Shown in pieces: positions 23,450 through 30,226 of a DNA stretch of 64,000 bases. The notes under the pieces are model-generated. The model made no database searches. It worked only from the letters and a program-made list of their open reading frames with translations, and was not told the DNA's origin. The stretch lies in NCBI GenBank assembly GCA_024403235.1, contig JAKSSF010000010.1:1-64000 (forward strand). The letters run 5' to 3'. Position numbers and translations under genes: made by a program. Position 1 is the first letter of the stretch, and each line of letters begins with the position of its first letter. This stretch comes from Lachnospiraceae bacterium. Its GTDB lineage: Bacteria > Bacillota > Clostridia > Lachnospirales > Lachnospiraceae.

Positions 23450-24391
23450 ATGAATTGCTATTGTTGTGGGAAGAAATTAAAGAATGACAATGAGATTCTA
23501 TCTGGATGGCATAAAAAATGTATTCAAAATTTTTTTGGTACTAGCGAGATGCCAGAGATCTCTCTTGATGATCAGGTTCTTGAGGAACTAGCTAAGCAAA
23601 ATGTAAATCAAGGACTAACTGTACCTGGTGTTCAGAAAAAATTATCATTACATCTTAATACGGAGGATATACATGCACGCTTTACATTAGTCGGATATCC
23701 TACAGGTTATATTTTAAAACCACAATCTGCAGAGTACGAACAGTTGCCGGAGGCAGAACACCTGATTATGTCATTGGCAAGAATAGTGGGAATATCAGTT
23801 GTACCGTTTGGATTAATCTATATTAATTCACGCTTTGCCTATATTACAAAACGGATAGATAGAATGAACACGACCAAACTTGCAATGGAAGATTTTTGTC
23901 AATTGTCAGGGAGGCCAACTGCTGATAAATATAAAGGCTCTTATGAAGAATGCGGAAAGATTGTAAGGAAATATTCTACTAGAACCGGAATTGATATTTC
24001 GGAGTTTTTCCTTAGACTGGTATTTTGTGATGTAGTTGGAAATTCGGATATGCATCTGAAGAATTTTTCTTTGATAGAGACGGCACCTGGCTCAAGAAAA
24101 TATACACTATCGGCGGCTTATGATTTACTTCCGGTTAATATAATTTTGCCCTCTGATAAAGACTTTAGTGCGCTTACTATGAATGGCAAGAAGAGAAATT
24201 TGCGAAGAAATGATTTCCTTGCATTGGCTGAAAATATAGGGCTTAGTGAAAAGGTTGCGAACAATATCATAAACAAAGTTATAGATAGCAAGTTACAATT
24301 TATCCAATGTGTACAGGATTCACTTCTATCTGGTGTGTATAAAAATGACTTAACTAATCTTATGGAAAACAGAATAGAAATGTTGCGATAA
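23450..24391 (+). CDS. hipT: HipT-like serine/threonine kinase toxin
   Basis: A 313-residue HipA-fold kinase without the N-terminal subdomain. Key motifs: glycine-rich loop LTVPGVQKKLSL, catalytic GNSDMHLKNFSL, and metal-binding AAYDLL. E. coli O127 HipT has SIS in the loop, with two phosphorylated serines, and targets tryptophanyl-tRNA synthetase; here the loop reads TVP, so only the first position could be phosphorylated. A likely zinc ribbon precedes the kinase (C3, C6, H21, C24). Target is unknown. Base composition is more AT-rich than in the flanking Tad operon, in line with an acquired module. Confidence 0.88.
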   Translation: MNCYCCGKKLKNDNEILSGWHKKCIQNFFGTSEMPEISLDDQVLEELAKQNVNQGLTVPGVQKKLSLHLNTEDIHARFTLVGYPTGYILKPQSAEYEQLPEAEHLIMSLARIVGISVVPFGLIYINSRFAYITKRIDRMNTTKLAMEDFCQLSGRPTADKYKGSYEECGKIVRKYSTRTGIDISEFFLRLVFCDVVGNSDMHLKNFSLIETAPGSRKYTLSAAYDLLPVNIILPSDKDFSALTMNGKKRNLRRNDFLALAENIGLSEKVANNIINKVIDSKLQFIQCVQDSLLSGVYKNDLTNLMENRIEMLR

Positions 24392-24442
24392 ATTTATCAC
24401 TATATTGCAAATTGAAAAAGGTATTTATTATAGGAGCAACCA

Positions 24443-24976
24443 ATGTACCTAATTTCAGCCTATTTTGATGATAGTTCGAATCAGAAAATTCAAAACTTAA
24501 TAGAAAAAGTGGCAAAAAAGAGTGGAAATCCTTTTATGATAGATAATCAAGTGCCGCCCCATATGACGATTTCCGCTATTGAGTCAAGAACGGTGAAAGA
24601 GTTGATGCCTGCATTTGAATCTCTCCAGGGCAAGGTAGGAAGTGGTGAGATACAAATAGTATCTCTAGGAGCATTGTTACCTTATGTTTTATATGTTACC
24701 CCTGTTTTAAATGCATATTTGTTTGAAATGCAAAAGCAGGTATATGATACCTTCCTTCCTATCAAAGATACGAAAATCAGCAAGTACTACCAACCGGGTA
24801 GTTGGTTACCACATATTACCATCGGAAAAACTTTGACAAAAGAACAATTGCAGGCAGGTTTTCTTTGCTTACAAGAAAATTTTGCCCCTTTTACGGCTAC
24901 CATCACCCATTTGGGACTAGCCAAGACGAATCCCCATAAGGATGTGTCACGAATGGTCCTAGAAACTGGAGAGTAA
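24443..24976 (+). CDS. 2'-5' RNA ligase family (2H phosphoesterase) protein
   Basis: A 177-residue 2H-superfamily protein with both HxT motifs, PPHMTISAI near residue 35 and LPHITIGKTL near residue 117. These place two histidines for cyclic-phosphate or 2'-5' bond chemistry on RNA or nucleotides. The RBS is AGGAGC. It lies 51 bases after hipT; whether it belongs to the Hip operon is open. The next small gene follows 2 bases later. Confidence 0.85.
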   Translation: MYLISAYFDDSSNQKIQNLIEKVAKKSGNPFMIDNQVPPHMTISAIESRTVKELMPAFESLQGKVGSGEIQIVSLGALLPYVLYVTPVLNAYLFEMQKQVYDTFLPIKDTKISKYYQPGSWLPHITIGKTLTKEQLQAGFLCLQENFAPFTATITHLGLAKTNPHKDVSRMVLETGE

Positions 24977-24978
24977 TT

Positions 24979-25167
24979 ATGGAAGTGCTTAAAATCAAAG
25001 AATCAACAAGAGAACAAAGAGAAGAATACATAAGAGTTAGATATGCCTGCAAATCAGACTGTGAAAACTGTGGGATGTGTAAGGTGCTAAAAGGAAAGAC
25101 ACCGGAAATAGCCTTTGCAGAGTATATTGAAGGAAGCAAAGAATTATCGGATATTAAATTATGGTAA
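24979..25167 (+). CDS. small cysteine-rich protein of unknown function
   Basis: A 62-residue protein that I do not recognise. It has CKSDCENCGMC, a cluster of four cysteines that could bind metal, in an otherwise charged soluble chain. The RBS GGAGAG lies in the end of the preceding 2H phosphoesterase gene and the genes are 2 bases apart, so they are co-translated. A long hairpin terminator begins 11 bases after its stop. Confidence 0.6.
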   Translation: MEVLKIKESTREQREEYIRVRYACKSDCENCGMCKVLKGKTPEIAFAEYIEGSKELSDIKLW

Positions 25168-25177
25168 TTATGAAAAG

Positions 25178-25223
25178 CGAAACCAGGGGGACTTAGATTA
25201 AACTTAAGTCCCCCTGATTTCGC
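25178..25223. terminator. bidirectional terminator between two convergent units
   Basis: An 11-bp stem AGGGGGACTTA with TAAGTCCCCCT (25185-25195 and 25205-25215), extended by GCGAAA and TTTCGC. It lies between the Cys-rich gene on the plus strand and the 26-residue gene on the minus strand. Confidence 0.8.
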
Positions 25224-25236
25224 TATTCCGATTTTA

Positions 25237-25317
25237 TTAATGTTTTACTAACCAACCTTCAAAAAAACAAAGTCCTATCATAGAAACAAATACCATAACT
25301 GTTATAACTAATTCCAT
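25237..25317 (-). CDS. 26-residue single-span membrane protein
   Basis: A short minus-strand gene with a consensus RBS, AAGGAGG, 7 bases before ATG. The product begins MELVITVMVFVSMIGLCFF and ends EGWLVKH: one hydrophobic helix with a basic tail. Upstream on the minus strand, TATAAT at about 25392-25397 can serve as the -10 element, leaving a leader of about 70 bases. A strong hairpin terminator follows. The compact promoter-RBS-gene-terminator layout supports a real gene. It could be a KdpF-like subunit, a type I toxin-like peptide or a small regulator; I cannot choose. Confidence 0.6.
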   Translation of the reverse strand: MELVITVMVFVSMIGLCFFEGWLVKH

Positions 25318-25538
25318 AAGTAATCCTCCTTGTGTGAAATGTTTTGTAAGTGTTTAGAGAAGTTGTTTTTCTCTGCTGCTTTATGATATAATTATAGCGT
25401 TAAATATGCGTGTTTAATATGAATATAAAGGCAAAAAATATAATAATCACGCCAATAAATACATAATTCTATTATAATTAGACAAAGTGAAATTTATAGT
25501 AGAAAATTTCAAAGAAGCGGGAAAAGAGGAGGAGTCTC

Positions 25539-26456
25539 ATGCCAATAGTAAGTATCGATGAACATCAATTGAATGGCAGACAGGGAACTTTAATCAGAAT
25601 TAACGAGCACCAGCTGGAAGAGATTCAGGGAATGCAATCTTCCTATCCTTATGTGTTGCATCGGGTTAGTTTAAAATGGCATAACATTCCCTGGCATTGG
25701 CATGCGGAGCTGGAGATAGCCTATATTATCAGTGGAACTTTAAATGTCCATACCACAACAGGAGATTACACCTTCTCCGAAGGAGAGGCGTTCTTTATGA
25801 ATACCAATGTGTTGGCTTCCATGGATAGCCCCAACGGATGTATTTTGGAATCTCATCATTTTCATGCTGTTTTTTTGACAGGACATTTTCATAGTATTTA
25901 TGAAACAAAATATATCAATCCCATTATTACAAACAAAAATCTGGAAATATTAGAGATACGAAATGACATCCCCAGACAAGCGGAAATTTTGTCTCTTTTA
26001 CGGGAAGCATCCAAACTTCAAGAGGAAGAAGATACGGAAATGCAAACCAGAAATGTCTTTTCTTCTATATGGCTGTTGTTATTGAAAAATGTAAATGAAG
26101 GAAAAGTACAAAAAAGCAGATCCTCTTTTGAAAGACAGGAACGATTGCTTTCCATGCTTTCTTACATTCATCAAAATTATCATCAAAAAATCACCTTGGA
26201 TGAAATTGCAGAGCATGCAGCCATTAGTAAAAGAGAGTGTCAGCGCTGCTTCCAAAATGGTATTCGTAAATCTCCCTCCCAGTACATCATGGAATACCGT
26301 TTGGAGAAAGCAAAAGAATTCTTACACGAAACGGATTTGCCCATTACAGAAATCACCTTCCAAACAGGATTTTATTCTGCATCTTACTTCGGGAAAATGT
26401 TTAAAGAGCATACCGGAATGTCTCCATTAGAATACCGAAAACAAGGGAATGCGTAA
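25539..26456 (+). CDS. AraC-family transcriptional regulator with cupin domain
   Basis: A 305-residue regulator. The N-terminal cupin (HNIPWHWHAELEIAYIISG) spans about residues 40-130 and would bind a small ligand, often a sugar. The C-terminal 100 residues form the two HTH motifs of AraC (ITLDEIAEHAAISKRECQRC; EITFQTGFYSASYFGKMFKE). The RBS GAGGAGG precedes ATG. It stands alone between the small membrane protein gene and a GNAT gene, so the target is unknown. Confidence 0.9.
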   Translation: MPIVSIDEHQLNGRQGTLIRINEHQLEEIQGMQSSYPYVLHRVSLKWHNIPWHWHAELEIAYIISGTLNVHTTTGDYTFSEGEAFFMNTNVLASMDSPNGCILESHHFHAVFLTGHFHSIYETKYINPIITNKNLEILEIRNDIPRQAEILSLLREASKLQEEEDTEMQTRNVFSSIWLLLLKNVNEGKVQKSRSSFERQERLLSMLSYIHQNYHQKITLDEIAEHAAISKRECQRCFQNGIRKSPSQYIMEYRLEKAKEFLHETDLPITEITFQTGFYSASYFGKMFKEHTGMSPLEYRKQGNA

Positions 26457-26513
26457 CTGGAAAATAGGGCGTTTATAGTGAGATTTATACAAGAAGAAAA
26501 GGGAGGAGTTAGA

Positions 26514-27011
26514 ATGATTCGAAAAGCAGTAGAAACAGACTTGCCTAGAATATTTGAACTATTTGCAGTAGCCCGTGCATATATGAAAGCAACCGGAAAT
26601 GGAACGCAATGGGGAGATACTAAGCCGGAGGAAAGTGCTATAAGAGAGCATCTTTCGAAAGAAAATTTGTATGTGGTTGTTTTGGAAAATATCATAGAGG
26701 CAGTATTTGCCATGGTACCCGGACAAGATCCGACATACGCTTATATAGAAGATGGGCAGTGGCTCAACGAAGAGAGCTATGTGACATTACATGCAGTGGC
26801 ATCTTCTAGAAATCGAAAAGGCATGTTTCATCTGATTAGTGAGTTTGCCAAAGAAACCTCTGCTAATGTGCGAATTGATACCCACGAAAAAAATGGTACT
26901 ATGCAGCACTGTATCCATAAGGAAGGCTTTTTGTACTGCGGTATCATTTATCTGGCAGATGGAAATCCCAGAATGGCCTACCAGTGGAGTTCAAGTATAA
27001 AAAAGAATTAG
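26514..27011 (+). CDS. GNAT-family N-acetyltransferase
   Basis: A 165-residue acetyltransferase. The start MIRKAVETDLPRIFELF is typical, and strand 4 with the acetyl-CoA loop region reads YVTLHAVASSRNRKGMFHLI. The pattern VRIDTHEKNGTMQHCIHKEG is the usual late GNAT segment. I chose the ATG at 26514 because GGGAGGAG lies just before it; an in-frame GTG 36 bases earlier has no RBS. Substrate is unknown. It may be co-transcribed with the AraC gene (57-base gap). Confidence 0.88.
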   Translation: MIRKAVETDLPRIFELFAVARAYMKATGNGTQWGDTKPEESAIREHLSKENLYVVVLENIIEAVFAMVPGQDPTYAYIEDGQWLNEESYVTLHAVASSRNRKGMFHLISEFAKETSANVRIDTHEKNGTMQHCIHKEGFLYCGIIYLADGNPRMAYQWSSSIKKN

Positions 27012-27015
27012 CAAT

Positions 27016-27050
27016 ACGGCGATGGGTTCAAGTCCCATCGCCGTGTTCTT
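27016..27050 (+). terminator. terminator that mimics a tRNA T-arm
   Basis: An 11-bp perfect stem, ACGGCGATGGG with CCCATCGCCGT, around the 7-base loop TTCAAGT, followed by GTTCTTTT. The loop and its closing G-C pair match the tRNA T-arm consensus. Confidence 0.75.
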
Positions 27051-27109
27051 TTACAATCTGAATGTTTGAAAAAAATATGAGGATTCTTACTAATAGAATG
27101 TGTTTATGA

Positions 27110-28621
27110 TTAATATCTATATCCTAATTTTAATTCGTAGATTCTTTCTTCATGTTTCTTAGCCATCTGTGTGTAGCTGTATACTACAAATGCTACTGCA
27201 AGAAGTAAAAGAAGAGATAAAATGTTGCAAAGGTGAGGATCCATATGGATATGTCCCATAGGAGTTTCTGTCTTCTTTAACTCGATATTTGCAAGTGGAA
27301 GTTCTTCATCAGGGATAAGTTCCATAATTTCCCCGGCAGCTTCCAGCAAGGTAGGAAATACAAATGCGGGAGCATCTACTTCTTCCACCATAGGAGGAAA
27401 GGTTCCTGTTTCTACTACGATAGGAGCAGATTCTATTAATGCGGGTACAACAGGTGCTACTGGTTCTGCAGGAGCAGGTGCTACTTCTTCAGTAGGAGCT
27501 GCGGTATCTACTACAGGTTCAGTGGGAACTACTGTATCTTTTTCAGGTTCTGCAGGAACTACTGTTTCTGTTGGATCTTCTGTAGGTTGTTCTACAGGAT
27601 TTGTGGGAACTTCATTTTCAGGTTCTTCGATTATTGTCTGTAAATATAATACTGTTATTTCTTTATTGTCGTATATATAACCGTCAGACACAAACCAAAA
27701 TTGAGCCAGTGCGTCTGGATAGTAAATGCCTTCTAATAACATTCCAGCATAGCTGAAGCCTTCGCCCATATCTGTTTTAATAGAAACAGTATTCTCAAAA
27801 AGACCCCATGCATTTGCGTTTGCAGAAGAAACTGTACCAACTAATTGATCTGCAGATAATGGTTTCAAATTTTCAGTGTCATAAATATCAGTAGTATAAG
27901 CGTAACGGAAGTGAATAGTATAAGGATAATCAGGGTTCTTCTGTTGTGGTGCAGTGTAGTTGTAAACAACAGTGATTACTTTGCCATCGTAGACATAATT
28001 ATCAAAAACCATATCAAAAGAATCGAAAGAGATAGAGTACATAATGCCTTCTATAATCAGTCCTGCAAAGCTATAATCCTTTCCCATGCTTGGGATGGAA
28101 ACGGGAGATTCAAAGAAACCCCATTTAGTAGATTTTACAGAAGTAGTAGCGCCTGCTAACTGGCTTGCAGAAATATCACTATAAGTTGCACCGTCATCTG
28201 ATGTATAAGCGTAACGAATGTGAATAGTATATGGATATTCAGGATTTGTTTCCTTTGTATCTTCTACAGGGACTTCTTCTGCTTTATCGGTTTCTTCAAT
28301 ATAATCTTTTAATTCATACCACCAAACAACATTATCGCTGGGTTCAACACTAGTAGCATCTTCTAAATCTTCTCCATTGATTATAGGTAGATCAGCACCA
28401 TATGGATTTTCTCCTGCTGTATCTGATGGGAATGTGTAAGTAGTTTCTGTTGTAATAGTTGGTTCCTCAGCTAAAGCAACTTCTTCTATTACCACAGATT
28501 CTTCTGATGTAGAATCTTCCTCAGCAAAAGCTGTGATAGAAATAGATGTACTTAATACGCTAACTGCTAATAAAGTTACGAAAGATTTTTTGAATAAGTG
28601 ATTTCTCATTTTCTTTTTCAT
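27110..28621 (-). CDS. secreted, membrane-anchored surface protein with two tandem repeats
   Basis: A 503-residue protein with a signal peptide (KSFVTLLAVSVLSTSISI, cleaved near AFAEE). Two repeats of about 95 residues begin NPEYPYTIHIRYAYTSDDG and NPDYPYTIHFRYAYTTD, each with a WGFFE or WGLFE motif and ending in a YDxKxITVxY strand. They look like beta-rich modules resembling mucin-binding or MucBP-like repeats, not firmly assigned. A Pro/Glu/Thr-rich spacer follows, then a C-terminal helix LSLLLLLAVAFVVYSYTQMA with a basic tail but no LPxTG. The ATG at 28621 has AAGGAGG upstream. It is divergent from two small membrane protein genes. Confidence 0.8.
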   Translation of the reverse strand: MKKKMRNHLFKKSFVTLLAVSVLSTSISITAFAEEDSTSEESVVIEEVALAEEPTITTETTYTFPSDTAGENPYGADLPIINGEDLEDATSVEPSDNVVWWYELKDYIEETDKAEEVPVEDTKETNPEYPYTIHIRYAYTSDDGATYSDISASQLAGATTSVKSTKWGFFESPVSIPSMGKDYSFAGLIIEGIMYSISFDSFDMVFDNYVYDGKVITVVYNYTAPQQKNPDYPYTIHFRYAYTTDIYDTENLKPLSADQLVGTVSSANANAWGLFENTVSIKTDMGEGFSYAGMLLEGIYYPDALAQFWFVSDGYIYDNKEITVLYLQTIIEEPENEVPTNPVEQPTEDPTETVVPAEPEKDTVVPTEPVVDTAAPTEEVAPAPAEPVAPVVPALIESAPIVVETGTFPPMVEEVDAPAFVFPTLLEAAGEIMELIPDEELPLANIELKKTETPMGHIHMDPHLCNILSLLLLLAVAFVVYSYTQMAKKHEERIYELKLGYRY

Positions 28622-28841
28622 AGGATTTCCTCCTTGCATTTTTCTATATGGAAAAGTTTGTGTTCGTTTTTGTTGATACTACCTTAACATCTAATGCAAA
28701 CTGAAACAACAAAACTTTGGCAAATGACTTGTAAATATAGAAAAACAACTTATATACTATAAAAATAAGCAAATTTTTCGTATTTTCAAAATAACGCAAC
28801 AAGTCTTTTGCATAGAATTTCAAGTCATATACCAAAATCGC

Positions 28842-28871
28842 TTGTTTTCGATATAAAGTATTTTCTATAAT
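28842..28871 (+). promoter_or_regulatory. SigA-type promoter for the two small membrane protein genes
   Basis: TTGTTT, an 18-base spacer, then TATAAT, 48 bases before the ATG at 28919. The 297-base divergent gap (28622-28918) also must hold the minus-strand promoter of the surface protein, which I could not place. Confidence 0.55.
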
Positions 28872-28918
28872 TAGAACAAATCCAGAATGGAAATCAGAAA
28901 GAGAAAGGAGAAAGAAAA

Positions 28919-29113
28919 ATGTTACAAGCATACGACGCATTTGTTCATTCTACAGAGTATTTACATTTATATGATATTCCCCTTTTAGTAGTAGCCATTC
29001 TTATTCTTATTATGATCGTGGTACATGTGAAAAAAAGTCATGATCGCAAAAAAGAGTTTGAAAAGGAATTGAAAGAAAAAGAAACCAGCGCTTGGAAAGC
29101 AACCATATATTAA
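28919..29113 (+). CDS. small single-span membrane protein
   Basis: A 64-residue protein with one membrane helix at about residues 19-36 (DIPLLVVAILILIMIVVHV) and a highly charged coiled C-terminal tail (KKEFEKELKEKE). The RBS AAAGGAG precedes ATG. I do not recognise a family. It is followed 29 bases later by another small membrane protein and is divergent from the repeat surface protein, so the three may work together at the envelope. Confidence 0.75.
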   Translation: MLQAYDAFVHSTEYLHLYDIPLLVVAILILIMIVVHVKKSHDRKKEFEKELKEKETSAWKATIY

Positions 29114-29142
29114 ATAGAAATTAGAAATTAGGAGGAAAAAGC

Positions 29143-29295
29143 ATGAATTATTTAATCAGTCATACAGGTTTATGGGTAGATACTTTAAGTATTTTAATCG
29201 GTATTGTTTTAATTGCTTCTATTGGATTTTTAATCATAAAGAAGGTTGAATTTACAAAAGAAGAAAAAGCATTAGAAAAGAAGATGGGATTGTAA
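29143..29295 (+). CDS. 50-residue single-span membrane protein
   Basis: The RBS GGAGG lies 7 bases before this ATG. The product has one helix, TLSILIGIVLIASIGFLII, and a charged tail (KKVEFTKEEKALEKK). Layout is like that of the gene just upstream: short N-terminus, one span, Lys/Glu-rich C-terminus. A terminator begins 12 bases after its stop. Function is unknown. Confidence 0.72.
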   Translation: MNYLISHTGLWVDTLSILIGIVLIASIGFLIIKKVEFTKEEKALEKKMGL

Positions 29296-29306
29296 TCAAA
29301 GAAAAG

Positions 29307-29345
29307 CCCTCTTAGGAAAACATAAGTTTTCTTAAGAGGGTTATT
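29307..29345. terminator. bidirectional terminator
   Basis: A 15-bp stem, CCCTCTTAGGAAAAC with GTTTTCTTAAGAGGG, around the loop ATAA. Flanking A and T runs suit termination from both the plus-strand pair and the minus-strand LytTR gene. Confidence 0.85.
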
Positions 29346-29347
29346 TA

Positions 29348-30175
29348 TTATCCACGGTGCCATTTATGCAACCAGGTATTGAGTTCTGACTTAAAGCCGG
29401 TGTATTTTTTCTCCGGAACGGGAATTATGGTACCGTCCGTCATGGTCAGCTGAAATCTGGTCAAATCCTTTACATGTAGTGGATTGATTAAATAGGAAGC
29501 ATGGGCTCGAAGGAAGCTGTCTCCATATTTGTCTTCAAAAACACGGAGAGCGTGGGTGGTTTCATAGTCCCCATCTAAAGTGTGTACGATAGAATGATTT
29601 CCTTTCTTAAAACTTTCTATCCAAAGAATGTGGCTGGAAATCAGATACAAAAAGCTTTTATCTGTACATCGGATATAAACACGGACTCCTGTGTCCATAG
29701 GCAAGGCCGTCTGGGTACTACCGGAAACGGAAGCAATGTCTTCTCCGTGGATAGGGTAAATAATGTCTCTGTCTGATTTGGGAGCAGCATAACTTACATG
29801 CATAAGAACAATCCTGGGGACAATATCCTCTTCTATGGAAAAATCTCGCCAGGTCATTTGTACTCGTACATCATCCAGGTTAATAATACCGGAATCATAA
29901 TGGGTATACAGACGAAAATGTAAAAATACTTCGCAGGCGCTTCTGGATACTTTTATCAGATTGGAACGGATATTGCTGATAGAAAATTGCAGACCATGTC
30001 CTGCTTCTGCGGTCCATAGAGCCCGCATTTTTTCTCTGCCCTCAAACCACTGATCCTTTAAGGGTCCAATATAGACACAATTTTTGGATAAATGATTGAA
30101 AAAAGAATCCAGATTGTTCTGATAATAATCCATAATTATGGAATTGGATAATTCCTCAATTTCAGAAAAAATCAT
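29348..30175 (-). CDS. SnoaL-like/LytTR DNA-binding regulator
   Basis: A 275-residue protein. Residues about 5-130 have an NTF2/SnoaL-like pattern (DYYQNNLDSFFNHLSKNCVY; WFEGREKMRALWTAE). Residues about 165-270 form a LytTR DNA-binding domain (YLISSHILWIESFKKGNHSI; DSFLRAHASYLINPLHVKD). It lacks a receiver domain, so it probably senses a ligand through the NTF2-like part. It is divergent, with a 51-base gap, from the hybrid histidine kinase, so cross-regulation is possible. The RBS GGAGGAG lies just upstream on the minus strand. Confidence 0.85.
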   Translation of the reverse strand: MIFSEIEELSNSIIMDYYQNNLDSFFNHLSKNCVYIGPLKDQWFEGREKMRALWTAEAGHGLQFSISNIRSNLIKVSRSACEVFLHFRLYTHYDSGIINLDDVRVQMTWRDFSIEEDIVPRIVLMHVSYAAPKSDRDIIYPIHGEDIASVSGSTQTALPMDTGVRVYIRCTDKSFLYLISSHILWIESFKKGNHSIVHTLDGDYETTHALRVFEDKYGDSFLRAHASYLINPLHVKDLTRFQLTMTDGTIIPVPEKKYTGFKSELNTWLHKWHRG

Positions 30176-30226
30176 ACAAACTCCTCCTAAAAACGATTAT
30201 AATAATCAGAAAGAAGAAATGCAAGA

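Noticed and set aside
23120..24391. hipA broken by a frameshift
   Set aside because: Both parts have their own starts, and the split point equals that of known hipS and hipT genes.
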